Source of the DNA: Paenibacillus montanisoli | GTDB lineage: Bacteria > Bacillota > Bacilli > Paenibacillales > Paenibacillaceae | Direction of reading: 5' to 3' | NCBI RefSeq assembly: GCF_003268025.1 | Contig: NZ_QLUW01000003.1 | Location: 372,001-436,000, forward strand | DNA: 64,000 nt | Part shown: piece after piece, positions 35,839 to 44,134 of the stretch | Layout of the letters: each line of letters begins with the position of its first letter | Position numbering within the stretch: position 1 is the first letter of the stretch | Notes under the pieces: generated by a model | Told to the model about the DNA's origin: nothing | The model's input: only the letters and a program-made list of their open reading frames with translations | Databases searched by the model: none | Program-made: the position numbers and the translations under genes

Positions 35839-37530
35839 GTGTGGAAGATGATGCTCCTGCAGGTGTTGGTTGCCCTGTTGCCCGTATTCGCCTTTCAAGT
35901 TTGGTACGATTATTCGAAACCGCGCAAAAATATCCCGATTTTCCTGATTATCATTTGCGGAGTCTGCGTGCTTCTAGGTCTTGGGATTTGTATTCAGCTT
36001 AAAGGCTTCGATCTGGATTACCATTACGCACCGCTCCTGCTCGGCTCGCTGTATGGCGGCATCGGCGTGTTTCTTTCGTTATCGACAATCTTCATGGCGT
36101 CCGAATGGCTGATGATGGACGGCATTTGGGGATGGATCGATATCGGCGGCATGCTCTTGCTCCTTGGGCCAATCATTCTGAAGTATCACAAAGGATTCAT
36201 CGAATTCTCCCACAAGCGCAAGCTTGCGATCGTCATGTCTTCCACAGCGGTCATCATGCTGATTCGCGCTAGCTGCTTTTTCTTCTATTATCGGTACGAG
36301 CGGCCTGACTTGACTGCTTCCGATATCTATTACCTGCTAGGTCATGAACTGTTCTATTTTATGATCAATTGGATGATTCTCATCTTCTCGGAGAGCTTTA
36401 TCCGCCGCCAAACGATCGCTCGCCATTACCGAGGCATTTCCAATAAATTTCGTATTGAGGTTCAGAAGCTTCAGCAATTCATCGATGAAACGCCGCTCGG
36501 CGTTATTTTCGTCGACCAACATGGCACGATTACGCATATCAACGAGATGGCCATCCATTTGCTGCGGGATAAATTCGGCGGCAAGCGAAGGCAGGAGCTG
36601 CTCGGCCAGCCGTTTACGATTTTGTACGACCATATAGAGAAGGACGTACTGGGCAGGCTGCTGTACCAGGCGCTAAACGGACATCGCATTACGACGGAAT
36701 ATGTGCAGGAGCAGGGCAAAATCTATGTCAACTCCGGCATTTGCGTGCGCGATATGCAAAATAACGAAATCATCGGGGCGGCGCTTATCGCCCACGACAT
36801 CACGGAGCTTAACCGGCTGCGGGATGAAATTGGCCGAATGGAGCGTCTCAGCCTGGTCGGCCAGATGGCAGCCAGCATTACGCACGAGATTCGCAATCCG
36901 ATGGCAGTCATTCGCGGCTTCGTGCAGCTTATGCGTGAGCGCAGCCCGGAAGAACAGCAGGAGTATTTCCGCATTGTCATGGACGAGCTGGATCGGGCCA
37001 ATGCGATTATTAACGACTTCCTGTCGCTGGCGCAGAACAGGATTATTGCGAAGGAAAGCTGCTCCTTGCATGATATTTTGAACGAAATTATGCCGCTGCT
37101 TTGGGCCGATGCCAATCTGAGGGGGCAGTCGATCGAGCTTCGCCTTGCGGATCGGATTCCGCAGCTCATGCTGAACGAGAAAGAGATGAAGCAGCTAATT
37201 CTCAACCTGGCGCGCAACGGGATGGAAGCAATGGACCAGCACGGCGTCCTGACCATTCAGACGGAAGCGTTCCAGGATTATGTGGAGCTTCGCGTGAACG
37301 ATAACGGAAGCGGAATTCCGAAGGAGAAGCTGGAGCGGCTGTTCGAGCCGTTCTTCACGACCAAGACGCGCGGAACCGGGTTGGGCCTGCCGCTTTGTCT
37401 CAGCATCATCGAGCGTCACGGCGGAAGGATTCACGTGGAATCCGAGGAATGCGTAGGCACTACGTTCATCGTGCGGTTCGATCGAAGCCGCAACTATAAT
37501 GAAGCCGCCGCAGCGCTAAGCCGCGCATAG
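35839..37530 (+). CDS. KinB-like sensor histidine kinase
   Basis: About 563 residues. Residues 5-190 hold about six membrane helices of the 5TM-Lyt/KinB type (FLIIICGVCVLLGLGI; LLLGSLYGGIGVFLSL). A PAS domain follows near 210-330 (FIDETPLGVIFVDQHGTITH). The HisKA domain has H349 in ITHEIRNPM. The ATP-binding domain shows NLARNGMEAM, DNGSGIP and GTGLGLPLC. No response regulator lies next to it, as with sporulation kinases that feed the Spo0F phosphorelay, so a role in sporulation or stress is likely. GGAAGGGTGG precedes the GTG at 35839; in-frame alternatives are GTG 35824 and ATG 35848. Confidence 0.85.
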   Translation: MWKMMLLQVLVALLPVFAFQVWYDYSKPRKNIPIFLIIICGVCVLLGLGICIQLKGFDLDYHYAPLLLGSLYGGIGVFLSLSTIFMASEWLMMDGIWGWIDIGGMLLLLGPIILKYHKGFIEFSHKRKLAIVMSSTAVIMLIRASCFFFYYRYERPDLTASDIYYLLGHELFYFMINWMILIFSESFIRRQTIARHYRGISNKFRIEVQKLQQFIDETPLGVIFVDQHGTITHINEMAIHLLRDKFGGKRRQELLGQPFTILYDHIEKDVLGRLLYQALNGHRITTEYVQEQGKIYVNSGICVRDMQNNEIIGAALIAHDITELNRLRDEIGRMERLSLVGQMAASITHEIRNPMAVIRGFVQLMRERSPEEQQEYFRIVMDELDRANAIINDFLSLAQNRIIAKESCSLHDILNEIMPLLWADANLRGQSIELRLADRIPQLMLNEKEMKQLILNLARNGMEAMDQHGVLTIQTEAFQDYVELRVNDNGSGIPKEKLERLFEPFFTTKTRGTGLGLPLCLSIIERHGGRIHVESEECVGTTFIVRFDRSRNYNEAAAALSRA

Positions 37531-37594
37531 CTGGACTTAGATGCGCATCGCCAGCGCTGAACCGCGCAAAGCTGCGCTTGAAGGAGGTAAGGGC

Positions 37595-38266
37595 ATGACG
37601 GAACCGATTGCCATCGGTCCATTGCGGCTGGATGCCATGATGCTTGCGGCGATTGGGTCGGCAGCCGCAGGGCTCGCCATACTGAAGCTGTGGCTGGCTC
37701 GTTCGCCGTTTAAGGAAGAGCGTTATTGGTTCGAGCTAGCGGTAAATGCAATGATCTGGATCTTGATCGGCTGGAAGCTGGCCTTCCTCTTACGGGAGCC
37801 CGAGGTGCTGTGGGAACGGCCGAGCGCGCTCATCATCGTTCGAGGGAGCGGTTCGGATACGGCGGTAGGAATGCTGCTTGCTATCGTCTACCTTGGCTAT
37901 GCAACCCGGAAACGGCGAATCAAGGCGTTGAAGCTGCTTGATGTCTTGCCATTCGCTTTATTGCCTGCATGTATTGTATGGACGCTCATCACTGATAGGT
38001 GGTACGGAATCCCTTATGCGATTTTGCTTGCCGCTGTGTACGGGGTCTTGTTTCGCACCGGCGCCGCTGGCCGTGCCGGGAGCGGAGAAACCGCGTCGCT
38101 CGCGCTGCTTGGCACCGGCATCGGAGGATTGGTAGTCAGCTTGTTTGCGCCTTACCCTCCCGGCGAGCTGCCCATGCTGACCTTCGGGTTAACGACGCTG
38201 CAGTGGCTATTTATCCTGATGTCCTTGCTCGGCATCGGCTTGCCGACTCGCAGGAGCAGCGGATAA
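37595..38266 (+). CDS. Polytopic membrane protein of unknown function
   Basis: A 223-residue protein with about seven hydrophobic segments, starting at an ATG 6 bases after AAGGAGGTAAG. The layout, with a short external N-terminus (TEPIAIGPLRL), a helix pair, then LIIVRGSGSDTAVGMLLAIV, faintly recalls prolipoprotein diacylglyceryl transferase (Lgt). The invariant Lgt motifs are not clear, so I do not assign that function. It lies 64 bases after the kinase gene and upstream of two small spore-like genes, in the same direction. Confidence 0.65.
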   Translation: MTEPIAIGPLRLDAMMLAAIGSAAAGLAILKLWLARSPFKEERYWFELAVNAMIWILIGWKLAFLLREPEVLWERPSALIIVRGSGSDTAVGMLLAIVYLGYATRKRRIKALKLLDVLPFALLPACIVWTLITDRWYGIPYAILLAAVYGVLFRTGAAGRAGSGETASLALLGTGIGGLVVSLFAPYPPGELPMLTFGLTTLQWLFILMSLLGIGLPTRRSSG

Positions 38267-38312
38267 GCTTAATGGCGCCCGCGCATACTAGCCGTGGAAG
38301 GGGGTGCCAGCA

Positions 38313-38450
38313 ATGGAAAACAAGCAGCGCGGCAGCAATGCGGCCGGTGTCCAAAATGCCGCAGCCAGCAAGCAGCGAGGAAGCAGCAAAGCACCGGAAT
38401 CGGAAGGCTATGATAAAAAGCTAGACGGCCCCAATCGCCCTTCGACCTAA
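38313..38450 (+). CDS. Small hydrophilic protein, 45 residues, possibly spore-associated
   Basis: An ATG with a good AAGGGGGTG site opens a 45-residue frame starting MENKQRGSNAAGVQNAAASK and ending KKLDGPNRPST. It is rich in Gln, Asn, Ala, Ser and Lys and has no hydrophobic segment. That composition resembles minor small acid-soluble spore proteins of Bacilli, but I cannot place it in a named family. The stop codon is followed at once by the ribosome site of the DUF3905 gene, so the two are probably one operon. Automatic callers could miss it because of its size. Confidence 0.6.
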   Translation: MENKQRGSNAAGVQNAAASKQRGSSKAPESEGYDKKLDGPNRPST

Positions 38451-38464
38451 GGAGGGAATCGGCT

Positions 38465-38890
38465 ATGAGCAAGAAGAAGGAGCGGGATTTGAGCGCTGCG
38501 CAAGGAGAGATATCCTCCTTCCCGCCAGCGCCCGGTAAAGACGATCCGGCTTTGGACCCGTTCGAAATTAATTTTCTTCCGGAATTTCAATCAGGCCGGG
38601 GGCCGCATGCCCCGTTCGTGAACGACAGCGGCGTCGTGATCGGCGATCACCAATACGAGTCGCCGGAATCTCCGCTCAGCCAGTGGACGGAGGACACGGA
38701 CCCGGCGGTCATGGCAGGCAGCCAGTGGGTGCATCCATATAAAGACGTCGGCTTTCTGACCAGCGAGAACCGGGATTATTTTGAACAAGGGGTACCTCCG
38801 CAAGGGGGGACTTTCATGCATCCGGACAAGAATGCCGCATCCGGCATCGAGGAAAATCCTGAAGCCGCGGAGCGGTCAAAGGAGAAATAG
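38465..38890 (+). CDS. DUF3905-domain protein
   Basis: A 141-residue soluble acidic protein. The central PFVNDSGVVIGDHQYESPES, then WTEDTDPAVMAGSQWVHPYK and VGFLTSENRDYF, match DUF3905, a short domain found in spore-forming Bacilli with no known function. GGAGGG precedes the ATG, and the small gene before it ends 14 bases upstream. A terminator follows. Family membership is recalled from sequence memory. The distribution in spore formers suggests a sporulation link. Confidence 0.7.
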   Translation: MSKKKERDLSAAQGEISSFPPAPGKDDPALDPFEINFLPEFQSGRGPHAPFVNDSGVVIGDHQYESPESPLSQWTEDTDPAVMAGSQWVHPYKDVGFLTSENRDYFEQGVPPQGGTFMHPDKNAASGIEENPEAAERSKEK

Positions 38891-38893
38891 CGA

Positions 38894-38922
38894 GCAATCG
38901 GGCAGGGGCCCGGTTGCTTTTT
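38894..38922 (+). terminator. Rho-independent terminator
   Basis: Ten-base arms at 38894-38903 and 38908-38917, with one T-G pair, and a T tract that also forms part of the next promoter. Confidence 0.8.
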
Positions 38923-38924
38923 CT

Positions 38925-38953
38925 TTGCTTTCAAATTGTGCGGGGGGTATAAT
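38925..38953 (+). promoter_or_regulatory. Promoter of brxA-nadE
   Basis: TTGCTT (38925-38930), a 17-base spacer and a perfect TATAAT (38948-38953), 36 bases before the brxA start. Confidence 0.7.
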
Positions 38954-38989
38954 AGAAAGAAAAAGTCATGATTAAAGGAGCGATTATAC

Positions 38990-39424
38990 ATGTCGATGTC
39001 TTTTGAAAGATACATGCTGGATATGGTACAACCGATGCGCGACGATTTGACGCGTATCGGCATTGAGGAGCTTCGTACGCCTGAGGAAGTTGAGGCTAAA
39101 CTGCCTGGCGCGAAAGGAACGGCGCTTGTCGTCGTAAATTCGGTTTGCGGCTGCGCAGCAGGCCAATGCCGTCCGGGCGTAGCTCAGGCGCTTCAGCACG
39201 ATGTGACGCCAGATCACCTCTACACTGTATTTGCTGGCCAAGATAAAGAAGCTACCGCGAAAGCGCGTGAATATTTTGCTCCGTACCCGCCGTCTTCGCC
39301 TTCCATTGCCTTGATGAAGGACGGCGAGCTCGTACACTTCATCGAGCGCCATCAAATCGAGAACCGTTCGGCCGCTGATATTGCAGCGGATTTGACTTCT
39401 GCGTTCGAGCGTTTCTGCCGTTAA
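38990..39424 (+). CDS. brxA: Bacilliredoxin BrxA (YphP/YqiW family)
   Basis: A 144-residue thioredoxin-like protein with the NSVCGCAAG active site (C53, C55), followed by FAGQDKEATAKAREYF and PPSSPSIALMKDGELVHFI. Bacilliredoxins remove bacillithiol from mixed disulfides on proteins after oxidative stress. The N-terminal MSMSFERYMLDMVQPMRDDL is closer to YphP/BrxA than to YqiW/BrxB, as I remember them. AAAGGAG lies 10 bases before the ATG. It has its own sigma-A promoter and is followed by nadE 21 bases later, so the two are probably cotranscribed. Confidence 0.88.
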   Translation: MSMSFERYMLDMVQPMRDDLTRIGIEELRTPEEVEAKLPGAKGTALVVVNSVCGCAAGQCRPGVAQALQHDVTPDHLYTVFAGQDKEATAKAREYFAPYPPSSPSIALMKDGELVHFIERHQIENRSAADIAADLTSAFERFCR

Positions 39425-39445
39425 GACGTATTGGGGGACATGGGG

Positions 39446-40255
39446 ATGAGCTTGCAGGACGAAATTATTCAGCAATTGGGCGTTAAGCCTGAGATCGATC
39501 CAGAGCAGGAGATTCGCAAGCGTGTCGATTTCCTGAAAGAGTATGTGCGCAAGTCCGGCACGACGGGGCTGCTGATCGCAATCAGCGGGGGGATCGACAG
39601 CGCGGTAGCGACTGGTCTCTGCAAGAAAGCAACGGATGAATTGACTGCCGAAACCGGCAGGGAATATATGACGCTGGGCGTATTCCAGCCTTACGGCGAA
39701 CAGGTCGATATTTCGGACAGCTACGCGGTTGCGGAAGCGTTCGGGTTGAAGTACCGCGTGGAGACGAACATTCAAGAGGCTGTGGATGAGATTGCTCTTG
39801 AAGTCGAACACAGCTTGAAGTCGATCGGCATTTCGCGCCATCTCAGCCGCGGCGGCAAGGGCAACGTCAAAGCCCGTACCCGCATGGTGGCTCAGTATGC
39901 GCTTGCGTTCGACCTCAATCTGCTTGTGGTCGGCACGGATCACGCGTCCGAAGCCATTACAGGCTTCTTCACCAAGTGGGGCGATGGCGCCGTAGACATT
40001 ACGCCGCTCAGCTCCTTGAACAAGCGGCAGGTCCGCCAGCTGGCTGCCGTAATCGGCGTGCCGGATTCGGTCATCACGAAGGCGCCGACCGCTGGCCTTT
40101 GGGAAGGCCAAACCGACGAGGCCGAGCTTGGCATCACGTATGATGACAACAGCTCGTATCTCGAAGGTAAGACCATCAGCGACGCTGCTCGCGAGAAGCT
40201 CGAGAAGCAATTTCTCAAAACCGCCCACAAACGGAACCCGATCCCGGGGATCTAG
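39446..40255 (+). CDS. nadE: Ammonia-dependent NAD+ synthetase
   Basis: About 269 residues, the normal size of the ammonia-dependent form without a glutaminase domain. The ATP pyrophosphatase loop is LLIAISGGIDSAVATGL. Further motifs are VKARTRMVAQYALAFDLNLL, VGTDHASEAITGFFTKWGDG and TKAPTAGLWEGQTDEAELG. It makes NAD+ from nicotinic acid adenine dinucleotide, ATP and ammonia. The ATG at 39446 follows GGGGGACATGGGG and gives the typical N-terminus MSLQDEIIQQLGV. Earlier in-frame starts exist at 39431 and 39440. Confidence 0.95.
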   Translation: MSLQDEIIQQLGVKPEIDPEQEIRKRVDFLKEYVRKSGTTGLLIAISGGIDSAVATGLCKKATDELTAETGREYMTLGVFQPYGEQVDISDSYAVAEAFGLKYRVETNIQEAVDEIALEVEHSLKSIGISRHLSRGGKGNVKARTRMVAQYALAFDLNLLVVGTDHASEAITGFFTKWGDGAVDITPLSSLNKRQVRQLAAVIGVPDSVITKAPTAGLWEGQTDEAELGITYDDNSSYLEGKTISDAAREKLEKQFLKTAHKRNPIPGI

Positions 40256-40263
40256 CGGGCATG

Positions 40264-40299
40264 AACCGCCCTGCCTAAATGGCAGGGCGGTTTTATGTT
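40264..40299 (+). terminator. Rho-independent terminator of brxA-nadE
   Basis: Twelve-base GC-rich arms at 40264-40275 and 40281-40292 and a T-rich tail. Confidence 0.85.
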
Positions 40300-40320
40300 T
40301 TTTTTGCTTAAAACGGCATA

Positions 40321-40362
40321 GAAATAGCCCACCTGAGTCATTCAGGTGGGCTATTTCTTTTT
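40321..40362 (+). terminator. Second, tandem terminator
   Basis: A perfect 16-base stem (40321-40336 and 40342-40357) with a 5-base loop and a T tract. It lies 29 bases after the first terminator with no gene between, a back-up stop before the two-component locus. Confidence 0.8.
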
Positions 40363-40585
40363 CGCCGATGCTTCAAACTTCCACCAATAAAGGATTTCGC
40401 TCCCATTCTAGTGTATAATGGTTCGGTTGGTAGTTTTGGGTGAAGTTTTTTGTAAGGAAATTGAGAGCCAGGTAAAAATAATACACCAAATCCAAAAATA
40501 ACAACCTTAAATAACGTGTCCTGCTTCGGTAATATGAATGTCAAAGCTAGTAAAAAAGGAATGGCTGATCGAGGAGGCAAAGTCA
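40363..40585 (+). other. Leader region of the two-component operon
   Basis: With the two terminators, the gap between nadE and the response regulator is 330 bases. It holds an isolated TATAAT at 40414-40419 without a good -35, which would leave a 5' leader of about 160 bases. No riboswitch, small gene or clear operator was recognised in it. Confidence 0.4.
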
Positions 40586-42247
40586 TTGATCAAACTCATG
40601 GTAGTCGATGATGAGCGTTGGATCCGCGAAGGATTGAAACAGACGATTGATTGGGGCTCGTACGGCATTCAATTCATTGGCGACGCCGAAGATGGATGCG
40701 AGGCGCTGAAGCTGATCGAAGCCCATCTTCCGGACATCGTCATCTCCGATATTAGGATGCCCTCCATGGACGGAATGGAATTAATCGAAGAATTAGATAG
40801 ACGGGGCCTGGGCATCAAGGTGATTTTTATTAGCGGCTTCAGTGACTTCGTTTATGCCCAGAAAGCCGTCAAGCTTGGCGCTTTCGACTATATTCTCAAG
40901 CCAATCGAGGAAAAGGTGCTCATGGAGGTTATCGAGCGCTGCATCGGCGAAATTACAAAGAAGAGAGAGCTCGCCATCAGGCTGGATGAGCTTTTGGGCC
41001 GGGTGAGAGAAAGTCTGCCCCTCGCCAGGCAGAAGCATCTGGAAATGTGTTTAACCCATCCTATTTCGGGCTCGGAATTGTTGTCCAAATGGGAGGCGCT
41101 TCGCATTGATTTGAACCCGAAGCGGCTCATCGTCCTGACGGCCGTTGTCCACGATTGGGGCGAGCGGAGCTTATGCAAAAGCGGCTCTTCCCAACTAAGA
41201 TACGCGCTTGGAAACCTGATGGAGGAAGTGTTTCGCGAAGCGAACATCTCATGCGCGGCCTGTCTATTGCACGAGAATGAATTCGCGGATGTAGCGCTTA
41301 TCAGCTCTTGGGAGAAGGAGACATCCATTCCCGATCAGGAAGCATGCCGCCTAGCGAAGCTTGTTATTGAAGACGCTCTTGAATTTCTGGGCATTCAACT
41401 CACAATAGGCGTCAGCGGCATGGGAGAAGGAACGCAACTCATTTTCGCATTTAGGGAAGCGCTTACAAACAGTGTGAGGTATCTATTGGATGGCACGGGA
41501 CTGGTGTATGGTCCAGTCAGCACGGGTAACGAGGGAAAGGGAAAACAACCCGTGATGGTCACCGCGCGCATGACCCCGATGCCGATGAAAGCCGAAGCGC
41601 TCGATATGGCTTGGAGCAACCGCATTTTTCATGCCATCAAGCTCAAGGACGAAAGCCGATTATCCGAGCTGCTTGATCAGCAGATCGAGCTCATGCAAGC
41701 GCTGGTAAAACAACATTCGGCTCTAGCCGTTAGATGCGAGATGAACGCGCATATCGGGATTCTGTTATCCAAATGGCAGGAGCTGTGCATGGCGAAGGGA
41801 GGTTCGGAGCCGTGCCAGATCACGCATCAACAGAAGCTTCAGCTTTACCGCAGTTCATTCGCGACTTGGAAGAACGCGATATTAAGCGCCTTTCTCAAGA
41901 AAGATCGGCCTGTTTCCGGATCGGGACAGCGAAATACGATCGAAATCGCGCTACGGTACATTCACGATAACTATCACCGCGGCATCAGCCTTAATAACGT
42001 CGCCGAAACAATTTACATGAACCCTTCCTACTTCAGCAGGGTCTTTCATGCCGAGGTTGGGGAAACGCTGAGCCGTTATCTCATTCGCATTCGAGTCGCA
42101 AAGGCGAAAGAGCTGCTCGAACGGACTCCGCTTAAGATATACGAGGTTGCCGAATCTGTAGGGTATAAGGATTTTCGGCATTTCGTGAAAACCTTCAAGG
42201 AATCGGAAGGGATGACCCCTGCCCAATTTCGGAACTACGGCGCATAA
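40586..42247 (+). CDS. YesN-family response regulator with AraC output domain
   Basis: About 553 residues. The receiver domain, residues 1-120, has acidic residues in VVDDERW, phosphoacceptor D55 in IVISDIRMPSMDG and a Lys in YILKPIEEK. A long linker of about 320 residues follows. The C-terminal 100 residues form the AraC double helix-turn-helix, with ISLNNVAETIYMNPSYFSRV and YEVAESVGYKDFRHFVKTF, ending GMTPAQFRN. It activates genes when phosphorylated by the YesM-type kinase encoded next. GAGGAGG is 8 bases before TTG 40586, which starts the conserved IKLMVVDDE; the upstream ATG at 40538 has no ribosome site. Likely targets are the binding protein-permease genes that follow. Confidence 0.92.
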   Translation: MIKLMVVDDERWIREGLKQTIDWGSYGIQFIGDAEDGCEALKLIEAHLPDIVISDIRMPSMDGMELIEELDRRGLGIKVIFISGFSDFVYAQKAVKLGAFDYILKPIEEKVLMEVIERCIGEITKKRELAIRLDELLGRVRESLPLARQKHLEMCLTHPISGSELLSKWEALRIDLNPKRLIVLTAVVHDWGERSLCKSGSSQLRYALGNLMEEVFREANISCAACLLHENEFADVALISSWEKETSIPDQEACRLAKLVIEDALEFLGIQLTIGVSGMGEGTQLIFAFREALTNSVRYLLDGTGLVYGPVSTGNEGKGKQPVMVTARMTPMPMKAEALDMAWSNRIFHAIKLKDESRLSELLDQQIELMQALVKQHSALAVRCEMNAHIGILLSKWQELCMAKGGSEPCQITHQQKLQLYRSSFATWKNAILSAFLKKDRPVSGSGQRNTIEIALRYIHDNYHRGISLNNVAETIYMNPSYFSRVFHAEVGETLSRYLIRIRVAKAKELLERTPLKIYEVAESVGYKDFRHFVKTFKESEGMTPAQFRNYGA

Positions 42248-42307
42248 GAAGAGAGGGATATCATCATACCGTCATTCATTGGAAAACTGAGGCATCCTAC
42301 CGTCGGC

Positions 42308-44068
42308 GTGAAAGTTTTTGTGCTATTCGTTGCCAGCATGCTGATTATCATCACCGTGATGGGCTATCTCTTCTATGATAAGTCCGCGGAAATGATGGAG
42401 GACAAAATCGGCGGCATGGCGCTTCAGAGTGTGCAGCAGATGAGCAAACGGATCGATAACCTATTGGAAGGCTATGAGGATCGTTCCCTTCTGGTCGTTG
42501 GCAACGAGGAGATACAGAAGCAACTCTTCGGAAAGTTCTCGAACGCGTCGGAGCGGATACAGAATAACTATGCGAACACAGCCTTCTTATCGAATCTGGT
42601 GAATTCAAGAAACGATATCAACGATATTTACTTGCTGGGCGAGAAAGGCTTCTCGTTCCATTATTCGCCTAAGACTTCCTTTCCCGCGTATAATGCCTAC
42701 ACGAACGGATTCACGGAGGAATCCTGGTACAAGCAGATCCGGAAAGCCGACGGCGAAGTCGTATATTTTGGCATTCGCCCGTCGCTCGTCAGGAGCGGAG
42801 ATCCGAACCCGGTATTCTGCTTTGGCCGCGCGGAGAAAAACTTCAGCACTAGCGGAGAAATCATCGGCGTGCTGGTCTATGAAATCGATCCGACGGAGAT
42901 CATCGAGATTCTATCGGAAATCGACTATAACGGATCAGGGACGAATGTCATCGTGGACGGGCAAGGACAGATCGTCGGCGATAATGACGGGATGCGCTTG
43001 TCCAGCATGCTTGGCGTTCCGCTTGGCGAAGAGCGTCAAGGCATATTCAGCGCGCAGATGGACGGAGAACAAACGCTGGTTGTCTATAACCGTCTGGAAG
43101 CAAGCGATTGGACGCTTGCAGGCATGCTTCTGGGCACCGATTTAATGAAGGATGCGGGCAGTTTGCGGTGGTACGTTCTGTCCCTTGGACTGGCGTTCTC
43201 GTTCCTCGGCATCCTGTTTGCCATCTTTATCGCCTCGACGGTCCATCGGCCGCTGCAGAAGATGATTCGCGTCATGCGAAGAGCCGAGAATGGAGATTTC
43301 GACGCTCGCATCGAAGATAAACGCGAGGATGAATTCGGCTATTTGTTCACTCATTTTAACAGGATGGTCGCTCGCATCAAGGAATTGATCAATGAACTCT
43401 ACGTGCAGAAGCTGCTTGAGCAGGGCCTTCAGCTGAAAATGCTGGGTTCGCAGATCAATGCTCATTTTCTGTACAATACCCTGGATTCCATCCACTGGAT
43501 TGCCCGCATTCACAAGGTGGACGACATCAGCACGATGATATTCGGGCTGTCCAAGTATTTGCGGGTAAGCTTGAATGAAGGCAGGGACGAGGTCTCCGTC
43601 AGCGAGGTCGTGCAGCTGCTCGACAGCTATATTATGATCCAGAAGGTTCGCTACCAGGATAAGTTTTCGCTTCATCTGCATGTGGACCCATCGCTTGAGA
43701 GATACACGGTATTGAAATATATTTTTCAACCGCTTGTGGAGAACGCGATCTATCATGGATTGGAGAAAAAGTCGGGGAAAGGCCGTCTTGACGTCGCTTT
43801 TATTCATGAAGGCGAGTGCTTGAAATTTGTGGTTTCGGATAATGGCGCGGGAATCGCGGCAGACAAGCTCTCCGTTCTGCAGCTTATGCTAAGCGGCAAA
43901 GGAACGGAGGAGCACGATAATTTTGCCCTGCGGAATATTCATTCGCAAATCCAAATTGCTTACGGCGCCCAGTATGGCATCGAGATTCAAAGCAGGCCTG
44001 GCAGCGGCACAGAGGTTACGATGACGATTCCGCTCACGAAGAGAAATCAAACCAAGCATGCCAGCTAA
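42308..44068 (+). CDS. YesM-family sensor histidine kinase
   Basis: About 586 residues from GTG 42308. Helix 1 is at residues 3-22, an extracellular sensor follows to about 280, then helix 2 near 280-305 and a HAMP linker. The His_kinase domain has H386 in INAHFLYNTLDSIHWIARIH; most relatives have Pro where this one has Ala. The ATPase domain shows FQPLVENAIYHGL and DNGAGIAADKL. It would phosphorylate the YesN-type regulator encoded 60 bases upstream. The frame is open for about 16 codons before the GTG, and the only good ribosome site (AGAGGG, 42252-42257) lies before ATC/ATA codons at 42263-42268, so the true start is uncertain. Confidence 0.9.
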   Translation: MKVFVLFVASMLIIITVMGYLFYDKSAEMMEDKIGGMALQSVQQMSKRIDNLLEGYEDRSLLVVGNEEIQKQLFGKFSNASERIQNNYANTAFLSNLVNSRNDINDIYLLGEKGFSFHYSPKTSFPAYNAYTNGFTEESWYKQIRKADGEVVYFGIRPSLVRSGDPNPVFCFGRAEKNFSTSGEIIGVLVYEIDPTEIIEILSEIDYNGSGTNVIVDGQGQIVGDNDGMRLSSMLGVPLGEERQGIFSAQMDGEQTLVVYNRLEASDWTLAGMLLGTDLMKDAGSLRWYVLSLGLAFSFLGILFAIFIASTVHRPLQKMIRVMRRAENGDFDARIEDKREDEFGYLFTHFNRMVARIKELINELYVQKLLEQGLQLKMLGSQINAHFLYNTLDSIHWIARIHKVDDISTMIFGLSKYLRVSLNEGRDEVSVSEVVQLLDSYIMIQKVRYQDKFSLHLHVDPSLERYTVLKYIFQPLVENAIYHGLEKKSGKGRLDVAFIHEGECLKFVVSDNGAGIAADKLSVLQLMLSGKGTEEHDNFALRNIHSQIQIAYGAQYGIEIQSRPGSGTEVTMTIPLTKRNQTKHAS

Positions 44069-44134
44069 ACGTCTGACGCATATGGCCGCAGATGTAACCG
44101 ATTCCGCGAGAATGGAGAGGGGATGGTTGTCGCG

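Noticed and set aside
37595-38266. Lgt (prolipoprotein diacylglyceryl transferase)
   Set aside because: Only a loose resemblance in helix layout; the invariant catalytic motifs could not be found.
38984-40228. 414-codon open frame on the minus strand
   Set aside because: It covers brxA and nadE in antisense; both are strongly supported on the plus strand.
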